From Streptomyces sp. JB150 (lineage in GTDB: Bacteria > Actinomycetota > Actinomycetes > Streptomycetales > Streptomycetaceae): DNA of 64,000 nt. Position numbers and translations under genes: made by a program. Position 1 is the first letter of the stretch. Each line of letters begins with the position of its first letter. Shown piece after piece: positions 49,961 through 57,472 of the stretch. Where the stretch lies: contig NZ_CP049780.1 of NCBI RefSeq assembly GCF_011193355.1, positions 1,947,307-2,011,306 on the forward strand, written 5' to 3'. The notes below the pieces were generated by a model, which worked only from the letters and a program-made list of their open reading frames with translations, was not told where the DNA came from and searched no databases.

Positions 49961-50674
49961 TCAGGCCGTCAGGGAGGCGGGGAGGCGCCGGGCGGGCGGC
50001 CCCTCGGCGGCCCCCAGGGCGCCGTTTCCGTCCCCGGCGGCGCCTCCCTCCCCGGCCTCCCAGGCGAGCAGCAAGGCGGCCATGGACCACGTCAGCCGGT
50101 CGTCCTTCGCCCGGTTGCACGGCTCGCAGGCCAATACGAGGTTCGCGGGCAGGTTGCACGCCCACAGCGACCGCGGGACGTAGTGGTCCGTCGTCGCCTC
50201 GTCGAGCCGCTCGAACGGCCGGCGGCAGTAGAAGCACTGCCAACCGTCCCGCTCCGCGAGGTACAGGCGGGTTTCCCGGGTGGAGCCCTGCAGACTCGGC
50301 GGCAGGGGCCGCCGGTTCTTCCGCTTCCGCTTCGGCTTCGGCCGCTGCGCCTCCGCGGCCCGCACGGTGGCCGCCATCCGGCTCACATGCGACGAGAACC
50401 GCTGCAGCGCCTCGTCGAACGCCTTGGCCCCGGCCGCGTCGAGTAGCTGCACGTCGTCGACGAACGACTCGATGGAGCCGCTGACGACGAGCCGGGGCGA
50501 GTCCTCGCCCGGCTCCAGCGTCAGGGACGCTTCGAGGACGAGGCGCCCGTCAGGGAGACGGAGTTCCCGCACCGCGCCGCCGTGGTGCTCGCGGTCCTCC
50601 CCGGCCTGGCCGGTGTGATCCTCGGTGCACCACTTCGGGCAGTCGTTGACGAGCCTCAGTTCACGGGGATTCAC
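49961..50674 (-). CDS. HNH endonuclease
   Basis: This 237-residue protein starts at GTG 50674. The C-terminal half carries a standard HNH/McrA nuclease: CFYCRRPFERLDEATTDHYVPRSLWACNLPANLVLACEPCNRAKDD, with two CxxC pairs and the DHxxPRS active site. The N-terminal ~130 residues (LRLVNDCPKWCTEDHTGQAGEDREHHGGAVRELRLPDGRLVLEASL) include a Cys/His cluster and a beta-rich domain seen in other actinobacterial phage-type proteins. HNH nucleases assist phage DNA packaging or act as homing or defence nucleases. It is last in a coupled three-gene minus-strand operon near attR. Confidence 0.9.
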   Translation of the reverse strand: MNPRELRLVNDCPKWCTEDHTGQAGEDREHHGGAVRELRLPDGRLVLEASLTLEPGEDSPRLVVSGSIESFVDDVQLLDAAGAKAFDEALQRFSSHVSRMAATVRAAEAQRPKPKRKRKNRRPLPPSLQGSTRETRLYLAERDGWQCFYCRRPFERLDEATTDHYVPRSLWACNLPANLVLACEPCNRAKDDRLTWSMAALLLAWEAGEGGAAGDGNGALGAAEGPPARRLPASLTA

Positions 50675-51234
50675 CGGGCACCCCCGCGCGCGTCCTGGGC
50701 GTCCTCGGGGGCGTCCTGCGCGTCCTGGGTGGCGTCCTGGGCGTCCCCGGTGGCGTCCTGCGCCGCGACGGCGCGGGCCAGGTGCTCCCGCGCGACGCGC
50801 AGGACGCCGGTGTACCGGTCGAAGGCGAGCAGCAGCTCGTCCACCTGGGCGAGGGTGAGGTCCGGCCACGTGCCGCCGGCGTAGACCGAGAGGACCGGCT
50901 GCTCGTCCGCCCACTGGGTGAGCTGGAACGGGTTCAGCGGGTAGTCGGCGAACGAGACGTTCAGGCCGTGCTCGGGGCCGAGGTGGATCGGCTCACGGGG
51001 GTCGCCGTTCTCGCCGCAGGCCTGGCCGGTGCACTGCCCGTCGAGGGCGTCACAGCGGTTGACCTGCGGCGCATCAACGCGCATCAGGTCCGCATCAGGT
51101 CGCGCATCATCGGATGCGAGGAACGCGGCCACCGCGGGGAAGTGCCGGTCCACGAATCGGCGGGCGTCCTGGGCCGCGTCCTGGCCGTCCTGGAGAGCGT
51201 CCTGGGCGTCCTCGCTGGGGTGCTGGCTGGTCAC
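50671..51234 (-). CDS. Protein with DAQDA repeats at both ends
   Basis: This 187-residue acidic protein begins with SEDAQDALQDGQDAAQDARRF and ends with AAQDATGDAQDATQDAQ and further DAQDA copies. The core of ~120 residues (PVLSVYAGGTWPDLTLAQVDELLLAFDRYTGVLRVAREHLARAV; CDALDGQCTGQACGENGD) has four cysteines. Repeats are encoded by GCGTCCTGG-type DNA on the plus strand. Function unknown. Overlaps on both sides (ATGA, GTGA) place it between the sigma-like and HNH genes. Confidence 0.75.
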   Translation of the reverse strand: MTSQHPSEDAQDALQDGQDAAQDARRFVDRHFPAVAAFLASDDARPDADLMRVDAPQVNRCDALDGQCTGQACGENGDPREPIHLGPEHGLNVSFADYPLNPFQLTQWADEQPVLSVYAGGTWPDLTLAQVDELLLAFDRYTGVLRVAREHLARAVAAQDATGDAQDATQDAQDAPEDAQDARGGAR

Positions 51235-51623
51235 TTCGCACCCCCGATCCGGGCAGCGTGGAAGCCGGTGTTGACCGGTGACCAGGCCCCGGTATCGGTG
51301 CTGGCCATGGCCCGGTTGGCGTGCTGCCAGCTGGTCATGTCGCTGGTCATCTCACGGGTGTTGCGGGCCAGCCGGAAGTGGTCAGCCACCCGGCGGGCCG
51401 CGATGGTGGAGAGCAGGCCCCACGGGGCGCCCTCGACGGGGCGTCCCTGGGCGTAGCGGGAGCGCCACAGGGAGGCGAACACCTCGGCGGTCAGGTCCTC
51501 GGCGAGGTGGCTGTCACGGCGCGGGAGACGGGCCGCGATGTAGCCCTCGACGCGCGTCCGGTAGGTGGCGTACAGGGTGGTGAAGCCGTCGCTGTCGACG
51601 GCCGGCGGTACGGTGTTCCGCAT
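51231..51623 (-). CDS. Sigma-70 region 2-only protein
   Basis: This 130-residue protein contains FTTLYATYRTRVEGYIAARLPRRDSHLAEDLTAEVFASLWRSRYAQGRPVEGAPWGLLSTIAARRVADHFR, the ECF sigma region 2 pattern (core-RNAP and -10 binding). After it comes an unrelated short tail, and region 4 is absent. It could be an anti-host or anti-phage transcription modifier, a truncated sigma factor, or need a separate -35 reader. It is first in the three-gene operon reading inward from attR. Confidence 0.7.
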   Translation of the reverse strand: MRNTVPPAVDSDGFTTLYATYRTRVEGYIAARLPRRDSHLAEDLTAEVFASLWRSRYAQGRPVEGAPWGLLSTIAARRVADHFRLARNTREMTSDMTSWQHANRAMASTDTGAWSPVNTGFHAARIGGAK

Positions 51624-51721
51624 GGCTCGGATTCCTTGCGTGTGAAGGGGTCTGTTCCTAGGCGCCGTGCCGGTGGTGGTGCACCGGGCGGCGCCGCTTC
51701 GTTCGGCACCGGCTCACGGGT

Positions 51722-51753
51722 GGTCCGCGAGCGGTCCGCAAGGAGTCCGCAGG
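51722..51753. promoter_or_regulatory. Three arm-type motifs at right end
   Basis: GGTCCGC at 51722, GGTCCGCAAG at 51733 and AGTCCGCAGG at 51744 repeat every 11 bp, one helical turn. They match the pair at 42204-42224 near the left end. Farther right, TGCGCAGGTC occurs at 51799 and 51830. These are candidate integrase/excisionase sites beside the core. Confidence 0.5.
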
Positions 51754-51855
51754 ACCGTCGAAAACGACCGTCAAGGGTCGGTAATGGCCGGTAGAGAGTG
51801 CGCAGGTCAGACGGCGTGCGTCGAACGTCTGCGCAGGTCGCAGCGTCGCGCGTTT

Positions 51856-51883
51856 AGTTCGAGCTGTACTTCGACGTGTGATC
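51856..51883 (+). repeat. attR core, 28-bp direct repeat
   Basis: This is an exact copy of 42130-42157, the last coding bases of glnA with the stop codon. Immediately downstream the sequence resumes the expected glnA trailer. Confidence 0.92.
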
Positions 51884-51903
51884 GACCCGGTTCCGGTCGT
51901 TCC

Positions 51904-51945
51904 GGCGCCCCCGTCCTGCGGCGCGTTCCGCAGGGCGGGGGCGCC
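51904..51945 (+). terminator. Displaced glnA terminator
   Basis: Eighteen-base arms (51904-51921 and 51928-51945) pair with a single G-U and a six-base loop CGCGTT. It is 20 bp beyond the attR core, so before integration it would have lain 20-odd bp after the glnA stop. It now sits 9.75 kb away. Confidence 0.8.
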
Positions 51946-52006
51946 GCCGTATCGTCTCCTGTACAGCTGTTCGAGCTGGGTGAGCGACCACGACGGGGAG
52001 ACGGGG

Positions 52007-52267
52007 ATGGCCGGACGGGACGACGAGGAGCGGGAGTTCGATCTGCGCTGGGCGGAGAGCGCCGAGCACAAGGAGCCCTCCGCCCGGGCGCGGATGCTGG
52101 CCGCGCGGTGGAAGGACAACCCGCCGGGGCCGGTGCCGTTCCGGGCCGCTCCCGAGCGCCGCGGGTCGTCCGGGCGGCGGTCGTGGGTGTCGACCACCAT
52201 CGTGCTGGGCAGTGTGGCCGCCCTGATCGTGCTGATCGGGTACATCAACTTCCGGGCGCAGTACTGA
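52007..52267 (+). CDS. Small single-pass membrane protein
   Basis: This 86-residue protein starts MAGRDDEEREFDLRWAESAEHKEPSARARMLAARWKDNPPGPVPF. One C-terminal membrane helix follows (TTIVLGSVAALIVLIGYI). It is conserved downstream of glnA in streptomycetes as far as I recall, function unknown. ATG 52007 after GGGGAGACGGGG. The next gene starts two bases after its stop, so the pair is cotranscribed. Confidence 0.75.
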   Translation: MAGRDDEEREFDLRWAESAEHKEPSARARMLAARWKDNPPGPVPFRAAPERRGSSGRRSWVSTTIVLGSVAALIVLIGYINFRAQY

Positions 52268-52268
52268 C

Positions 52269-53711
52269 GTGCGCGAGAACGTCAGGGAGGGCGGCGAGGC
52301 CGCCCTCCGGCTCGCGGCCGGCAGGCCGCTGAAGGAGGCCTTCGACACCGCCGATCCGTACGCGTGGACCGCGCTGGATCTGGGCGTACGCGTGTGGCTC
52401 GACGCCGGGACCGAGCGGGAGATCAGCGCCCGCGTCCTGGGCCGGGCCACGGGCCTGCTGCGCCGCCGGCCCGCGCCGCCGGACGCGCCCGTGCTCGCGC
52501 TCGCCCTCTGCCACCGCGACGGCCGGGTCCGCGAGGCCGCGCTGCACCGGCTGCTGCCCGACCACCCGGAGCTGCTGCCGCTGGCGGTCGTCCGGGCCGC
52601 CGACTGGGCCGATCCGGTCCGCGACCGCGCCCGCGACCTGCTGCGCGGCGCCCTCGACGCGGCCACGGCCGTCGCTCTGGCCCCGCTGATCCTGCTGGTC
52701 GGCCGCCGGGCCCGCGGCGGATGCGCGGTGGAGCTGCTGACCGGGGCGCTGCGCCGGTCGCCGCGCGACGGGCTGGTCCCGCTGCTGCGGCACGAGCGGC
52801 CCGCCGTGCGCCGGTTCGCGTATCGCCTCGCCGTCGGGGAGGGGGTCCTCTCCCCCGCCGAGCTGGCGCGCGCCGCGGCCCGCGACACCGACGTGGTCGT
52901 GCAGGACCTGTGCGCCGAGGCCGCGCTGGCCGGCGTACGGGATGGCCGGGCGGTGTACGACGAGGTGCTGCCGCCGCTGCTCGGGGCACGGCATCCGCGG
53001 GCCCGGTCCGCCGGGGTGACCGCGCTGCGCGCGGCCGGGCGGGCGGAGGCGGCCGAGGCGTTCCTCGCCGACCGGTCGGCGCTGGTGCGGGCGTGCGCCC
53101 GCTATGCCGTACGGCAGGGCGACCCGCCCCGCGATCCCCGCGACACCTACCTCGCCCTGTGCGCGCGGTCCGACGACCCCGCGTTGCCGCCCGGCGCGGT
53201 GATCGGACTGGCCGAGTGCGGCCGGCGCGCGGACGCCGCGCTGCTGGAGCCCCTGCTGGCGCATCCGTCGGCCGCGGTGCGGGCGCGGGCGGTGGCCGGG
53301 CTGCGGCTGCTGGACGCGGTGGACGCGGCGCGGATGCGGGATCTGCTGGACGACCCCGCGCCCGGTGTGGCGCGCGAGGCGGTGGCCGCGCTGCTGCCGT
53401 CCGCCGCTGCCCTGCCGGAGGAGTGGCTGGTGCGGCGGCTGGCGGCCGGACGGCCCCGGCCGGTGCGGGCCGCGGCGTTCCGGCTGCTGGTCGCGCGCGG
53501 CGGGGTCGTACGGTTGCGGGCGGCGGTGGCGCTGCTGGACGACCCGGACGACCGGCTGCGGCACTGGGCCCGGCAGACCGCGCAGCGATGGCACGCCACC
53601 GAACGCGGGAACGCGGAGGTGGGCGAGCTGCTGGAGCGGGTCAGGGACCGGGGCCTGCTCAGCGACCACGTGTTCAAGCGGCGGATGTGGGCGGCGGGGC
53701 TGCGGGCCTGA
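52269..53711 (+). CDS. HEAT-repeat protein
   Basis: This 480-residue protein is almost entirely alpha-helical repeats rich in Ala/Leu/Arg, with recurring HEAT/PBS-lyase-type units such as RHERPAVRRFAYRLAVGEG, LLAHPSAAVRARAVAGLRLLDA and LDDPAPGVAREAVAALLPSA. It starts at GTG, two bases after the previous stop. HEAT proteins are usually scaffolds. No catalytic motif and no signal peptide. Role unknown. Confidence 0.78.
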   Translation: MRENVREGGEAALRLAAGRPLKEAFDTADPYAWTALDLGVRVWLDAGTEREISARVLGRATGLLRRRPAPPDAPVLALALCHRDGRVREAALHRLLPDHPELLPLAVVRAADWADPVRDRARDLLRGALDAATAVALAPLILLVGRRARGGCAVELLTGALRRSPRDGLVPLLRHERPAVRRFAYRLAVGEGVLSPAELARAAARDTDVVVQDLCAEAALAGVRDGRAVYDEVLPPLLGARHPRARSAGVTALRAAGRAEAAEAFLADRSALVRACARYAVRQGDPPRDPRDTYLALCARSDDPALPPGAVIGLAECGRRADAALLEPLLAHPSAAVRARAVAGLRLLDAVDAARMRDLLDDPAPGVAREAVAALLPSAAALPEEWLVRRLAAGRPRPVRAAAFRLLVARGGVVRLRAAVALLDDPDDRLRHWARQTAQRWHATERGNAEVGELLERVRDRGLLSDHVFKRRMWAAGLRA

Positions 53712-53779
53712 GCCGTGGTGGCCGCGCCGCCGCCGGGTGTGCGGCGGCGGGCGCGGCGGCGTCGGGTGCTCGAGGTCGC

Positions 53780-54049
53780 TCACCCGCTGCGTTCGCGCTC
53801 CTGGCGGCGGGACTCCAGGGGGCGTTCGCGGCGGTAGCGGCGCTCCCACTTGGCCTGCTGGTCACGGCGGTCCCGGTAGGCCTGGTAGGTGGTGGGCACG
53901 GACCCGGAACCCGCGGTGGGTGCCGAGGACGTGCCGCCTCCGTGGCGGACGTACACGTAGAGCAGGGCGACGGCGGCGAGCCAGTAGAGGGGGTTGCCGA
54001 ATCCCAGGACGACCAGGACGACCGCCCCGGACAGCACGATGGTGCCCAT
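53780..54049 (-). CDS. Small membrane protein
   Basis: This 89-residue protein starts MGTIVLSGAVVLVVLGFGNPLYWLAAVALLYVYV, one long or two short membrane helices. A basic cytoplasmic tail follows (TTYQAYRDRRDQQAKWERRYRRERPLESRRQERE). Function unknown. A GGAGG ribosome site lies just upstream. It lies tail to tail with the HEAT gene and about 130 bp downstream of DUF2252 on the same strand. Confidence 0.75.
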   Translation of the reverse strand: MGTIVLSGAVVLVVLGFGNPLYWLAAVALLYVYVRHGGGTSSAPTAGSGSVPTTYQAYRDRRDQQAKWERRYRRERPLESRRQERERSG

Positions 54050-54178
54050 GACAGGGCCTCCTTCCCTGGACCGTGGGGGTGGGGTACGTGTTCCGAGGGT
54101 GCCCTGGGCGCACGGCGCGGCGCACCTTCTTTTCGCCTGGCTCCGGGGGGGGGAGTCGGGGTCCGGGGAGTACGTCGT

Positions 54179-55564
54179 TCAGGGCTCCGGGGTCGCCGCG
54201 ATCACGCCGGCCACGACGGCCGCGCCGAGGGCGGAGTGGTCCTCGGCGGTCTGGTCGGCGTAGCGCAGGGCGAAGTCGGCGACCGCGCGCTCGAAGGTGT
54301 CGGCGCCGCCGAGGTAGGCGGCGATGGCGATGCGGTCGCCGGAGCGGGCGTGGGCGCGCGCCAGGGCGGTGCCGCACAGCGCGGCGTAGGCGCGCAGACC
54401 GGCGGGGTCCAGCGCGGCGACGTCCGCGCAGCCCTGCGTGTCGCGCAGTTGCCGCCAGTAGCAGGAGCGGTTCTGGGGGCCGGTCATCCAGCCGAGGAAG
54501 ACGTCGGTGTCGGCCTGCAGCAGCCGCTGCCCGGCGACCACCCGGTGGCCCGGATGGTCGTACGGCCCGCTCGGCAGGTGTTCCTCCAGGACGGACGTGC
54601 CGGCCTCCTTGAGCTGGAGGAAGAGCGGGTCGCCGGTGTCGCGGCCCTCCAGCAGGACGACGTAGCAGGGCATGCCGACACCGGCGATGCCGACGAGCTT
54701 GCGGGCGGCGTCGACGAAGCGGTAGCGGTCGAGGAGCAGGCGGCGGTCCTCGGGGAGCGTGGAGCGGTAGTCGCTGAAGTTCTTGCGCAGGGCGGCCGTG
54801 TCCGGCGCGCCGGCCGGTTCCAGCAGCGGCGGGTCGTGGACGATCCGGCGGCGGCCGTCGACGACCTCGGTCAGCTTGCCGAGGGACTGCAGGCCGCTGT
54901 GGCGGCGGGCGCGGGTGAGGCCGGCCTCGACCCGCCGGCGGCGCCGCCCGGACCGCACCAGGGGCAGCAGCCGGTCGGCCTCGACGCGCTCGTACCAGAC
55001 CTCCAGCTCGCCCCTGCGTGCCAGCCGCCGCATGGCGGTGCGGTAGGCGGCGGCCGACTCCAGGGCGGCCCGGTGCGCCTTGGCGTCGGGGTGCCCGTTC
55101 TCCCGGGCGGCGACGGCGACGCTGGCGGCGAGCCGTTTGACGTCCCACTCGAAGGGGCCGGGGAAGGTCTCGTCGAAGTCGTCGAGGTCGAACAGCAGGG
55201 TGCGTTCCGGGGAGGCGTACAGGCCGAAGTTGAGCAGGTGGGCGTCGCCGCACAGTTGCACGGTCAGCCCCGTGTGCGGCTGGGCGGCGAGGTCGGCGGC
55301 CATCACGGCGGCGGCGCCGCGCAGGAAGGCCAGCGGGGAGGCGGCCATGCGCCCGTACCGGACGGGCAGCAGTTCGGGCAGCCGGTCGCGGCCCTGCTTC
55401 TCCAGTACGGCGACGGGGTCCTGCCGGTCGACGGGCGGCAGCCAGCCGGCGTGCGCGGTGCGCGGGACGTGCTTGCGGGCCGCCTTGCCGCGCTCGGCGC
55501 GTTCGGCGGGGCCCGCGGGTCCCACGGGTCCGGCGGAGCCGCCGGGACCGACGAGCGGGGTCAT
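54179..55564 (-). CDS. DUF2252 protein (kinase-like fold)
   Basis: This 461-residue protein has DUF2252 hallmarks: VPRTAHAGWLPPVDRQDPVAVLEKQGRDRLPELLPVRYGRMAASPLAFLRGAA, VQLCGDAHLLNFGLYASPERTLLFDLDDFDETFPGPFEWDVKRLAASV, and GPQNRSCYWRQLRD. The CGDAHLLN and FDLDDFDE motifs resemble the catalytic and metal loops of aminoglycoside-phosphotransferase-like kinases. Function is unknown. The N-terminus carries a Pro/Gly-rich leader (GPGGSAGPVGPAGPAER). Confidence 0.9.
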   Translation of the reverse strand: MTPLVGPGGSAGPVGPAGPAERAERGKAARKHVPRTAHAGWLPPVDRQDPVAVLEKQGRDRLPELLPVRYGRMAASPLAFLRGAAAVMAADLAAQPHTGLTVQLCGDAHLLNFGLYASPERTLLFDLDDFDETFPGPFEWDVKRLAASVAVAARENGHPDAKAHRAALESAAAYRTAMRRLARRGELEVWYERVEADRLLPLVRSGRRRRRVEAGLTRARRHSGLQSLGKLTEVVDGRRRIVHDPPLLEPAGAPDTAALRKNFSDYRSTLPEDRRLLLDRYRFVDAARKLVGIAGVGMPCYVVLLEGRDTGDPLFLQLKEAGTSVLEEHLPSGPYDHPGHRVVAGQRLLQADTDVFLGWMTGPQNRSCYWRQLRDTQGCADVAALDPAGLRAYAALCGTALARAHARSGDRIAIAAYLGGADTFERAVADFALRYADQTAEDHSALGAAVVAGVIAATPEP

Positions 55565-55897
55565 GGGGTGGTGGCCGATGGCCGTACGCGGTGGTGGTTG
55601 CCGTTGCGCTGCATGCCGCGCCTCCCTGGGTCGGTCGCCGCCTCCTGTTCGCAGTGAACGGCCCCGGGCGGGGGCGGCGCATGCCCAGTACGGCGAACGG
55701 GTGAGGGGCGGCGGGTGCGGGCCGGGGGGCGTTGTCAGTGGTGTCGGGCAGGATCGGCAGGGCGGTGACCGGCAGGGCCTGGTGGCCGGCCCTGCACGGC
55801 GCCCGCGGCGGACTCGGCGGGCTCGGCGGGCTCGATGAACTCGGCGGCCTCGGCGGGCTCACCGGACTCGACGGACTCGACGGACAAGGAGATCGGC
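55565..55897. other. Intergenic region with 9-bp tandem repeats
   Basis: This 333-bp gap lies between divergent genes. From 55807 to 55878, eight successive 9-mers of the type GGCGGGCTC (variants GGCGGACTC, GATGAACTC, GACGGACTC) end just before the AAGGAGA ribosome site of the next gene. The left part should hold the DUF2252 promoter. No other gene was seen. Confidence 0.55.
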
Positions 55898-57088
55898 ATG
55901 GGCGGCGGGGCGGCACGGCGGCACATCGGCGGGGCGGAGCGGCGGGCCCGGCTGGCGCTGCGGCACCGGCTGGCGCCGCAAGCGCGGGCGGCGGGGCCGG
56001 AGGAGGTCGCCGAGGCGCTGGTGGCACTGCACGGCACCGATCCGGCGACGGTGTTCCTGGCGGTGGGCGCCCGGCTCGCGGAGCCGGGGAAGACGGTCGC
56101 GCAGACCGAGCGCGCGCTGTACGAGGACCGGACCCTGGTGCGGATGCACGGCATGCGGCACACCGTGTTCGTGTTCCCGACCGGGCTGACCGCCGTCGTG
56201 CACGCCTCGACGGGCATCGCGGTCGCCGCGCGGGAACGGGCCGCGCTGGTGAAGGACATGGCGAAGGCGGGCGCGCCGGACGCGGCCTGGCTCGCCGAGG
56301 TGGAGGCGTCGGCGCTGGCCGCGCTGGCGCGCCGCGGCGAGGCCACGGCGGCGGAGCTGGCGGGGGACGAGCCCAGGCTGCGGACGCAGTTCGTGTACGC
56401 GGCCGGGAAGAGCTACGAGGGCCTGCACACCGTCTCGGCCCGGCTGCTGAAGGTGCTGGGCGTGGAGGGCAAGGTGGTCCGGGGCCGGCCGCTGGGTTCC
56501 TGGACGTCGTCGCAGTTCCGCTGGGCGCCGGCACCGCCGCATCCCGAGCTGGACGCCGCCGCGGCCCAGGCGCAGCTGCTGCGCCGCTGGCTGACGGCCT
56601 GCGGCCCGGCGACCGAGGCCGACCTGAAGTGGTGGACGGGCTGGCGGGTGACGGAGGTGCGCCGGGCGCTGGCGGCGATCGGGGCGCGGGAGGTCGCCCT
56701 GGACGAGGGCACGGGGTATGTCGCGGCGGGCGACGAGGAGGCGCCGGACGGGCCGGACGGGCCCTGGGCGGCGCTGCTGCCCGCGCTCGACCCGACCGCC
56801 ATGGGGTGGCAGCAGCGGGACTGGTACCTGGCGCCAAAGCTGCGCCCCGCGCTGTTCGACCGCAGCGGGAACGTCGGGCCCACCGTGTGGTGGGACGGGC
56901 GGGTGGTGGGCGGCTGGGCCCAGCGGCCGGACGGCGAGATCGTCTGGCGGATCCTGGACGGCACCGGGGCCGGCCGGGAGGCCGAGGCGGCGATCGGCGC
57001 GGAGGCCGAGCGGCTGCGGGCGTGGGTGGGGCCGACGCGGGTGATGCCGCGGTTCCGGACGCCGCTGGAGCGGGAGCTGGCGGGCTGA
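55898..57088 (+). CDS. Winged-helix DNA-binding domain protein (HTH_42/AlkX type)
   Basis: This 396-residue protein starts at ATG 55898 after AAGGAGATCGGC; an earlier in-frame ATG would translate the 9-bp repeats. Features are ALRHRLAPQARAAGPEEVAEALVALHGTDPATVFLAVGARL, MHGMRHTVFVFPTGL and GSWTSSQFRWAPAP, then WWTGWRVTEVRRAL and WDGRVVGGWAQRPDGEIVWRI. This is the HTH_42 family, which includes DNA glycosylases such as YcaQ/AlkX and antibiotic-resistance glycosylases. A repair role is possible but not shown. Confidence 0.82.
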   Translation: MGGGAARRHIGGAERRARLALRHRLAPQARAAGPEEVAEALVALHGTDPATVFLAVGARLAEPGKTVAQTERALYEDRTLVRMHGMRHTVFVFPTGLTAVVHASTGIAVAARERAALVKDMAKAGAPDAAWLAEVEASALAALARRGEATAAELAGDEPRLRTQFVYAAGKSYEGLHTVSARLLKVLGVEGKVVRGRPLGSWTSSQFRWAPAPPHPELDAAAAQAQLLRRWLTACGPATEADLKWWTGWRVTEVRRALAAIGAREVALDEGTGYVAAGDEEAPDGPDGPWAALLPALDPTAMGWQQRDWYLAPKLRPALFDRSGNVGPTVWWDGRVVGGWAQRPDGEIVWRILDGTGAGREAEAAIGAEAERLRAWVGPTRVMPRFRTPLERELAG

Positions 57089-57151
57089 CGCGGCGGTGCG
57101 ACGCCGGGCGCCGTGTCCCGCACGGCGCCCGGCGTCGCACCTGACCGCCGC

Positions 57152-57472
57152 TCAGCGGCAGTACTTCATCAGGGCGCGCACCATGTGGCAGGTCGTGTCC
57201 GACGGCGGGTGGACGCCGATGAGCTGCGCGGTGTCCCGGATCGTCTCGTTGCGGGCCTGGCCCGGCAGGTAGACGCCGGAGTCGAGCAGCGCTATCGCCA
57301 GGCGCATCGCCTTGAGCCGGCGGTTGTGCGAGACGTACCATTCGCGGGGCCGCCCGGCCGGCAGCGGCTGCTTCGGGACGGGCGCGTACGGCAGGTCGAG
57401 CTGGACGGGGCGGCGGGCGGTGGACTGGGTGGGCAACGGCTTGGGCTTCAGGGCGGCAGCGGGCACGGGCAT
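57152..57472 (-). CDS. Hypothetical protein conserved in Streptomyces
   Basis: The protein has 106 residues from ATG 57472, or 104 from GTG 57466. The ribosome site AGGAGG abuts the ATG directly, whereas its distance to the GTG is six bases, so GTG 57466 is the likelier start. Sequence: a basic N-terminus (PVPAAALKPKPLPTQSTARRPVQLDLPYAPVP), then GRPREWYVSHNRRLKAMRLAIALLDSGVYLPGQARNETIRDTAQLIGVHPPSDTTCHMVRALMKYC. No known domain. Confidence 0.72.
   Translation of the reverse strand: MPVPAAALKPKPLPTQSTARRPVQLDLPYAPVPKQPLPAGRPREWYVSHNRRLKAMRLAIALLDSGVYLPGQARNETIRDTAQLIGVHPPSDTTCHMVRALMKYCR

Larger units (their letters stand above)
42130..51883. mobile_element. Integrated element at glnA: PICI-like phage satellite or transfer-deficient AICE
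   Basis: This ~9.75-kb element is bounded by exact 28-bp repeats. Order: integrase and XRE repressor (minus); excisionase, prim-pol, Rep ATPase and two small proteins (plus, coupled); terminase-small-subunit-like protein plus one (plus); GntR (minus); two Cys-rich small proteins (plus); HNH nuclease, DAQDA-repeat protein and sigma-region-2 protein (minus). No FtsK/TraB, relaxase, capsid, portal, tail or lysis gene is present. Divergent repressor/excisionase, prim-rep with iterons, and packaging-type genes without virion genes fit phage satellites. Int-Xis-RepPP-GntR also fits actinomycete integrative elements lacking the transfer gene. Confidence 0.85.

Noticed and set aside
42130..51883. Complete prophage
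   Set aside because: No capsid, portal, tail, large terminase, holin or lysin gene is present in under 10 kb.
42130..51883. Self-transmissible AICE
   Set aside because: No FtsK/TraB-type translocase or Spd genes were found, although Int, Xis, Prim-Pol and GntR fit this class. Kept as an alternative origin only.
51667..52332. Open frame spanning attR on the plus strand
   Set aside because: It crosses the attachment core and the glnA terminator and has no domain; it is a chance frame.
55835..55897. Earlier start for the HTH_42 protein (MNSAASAGSPDSTDSTDKE)
   Set aside because: It would translate the 9-bp repeats. A strong ribosome site sits just before ATG 55898.
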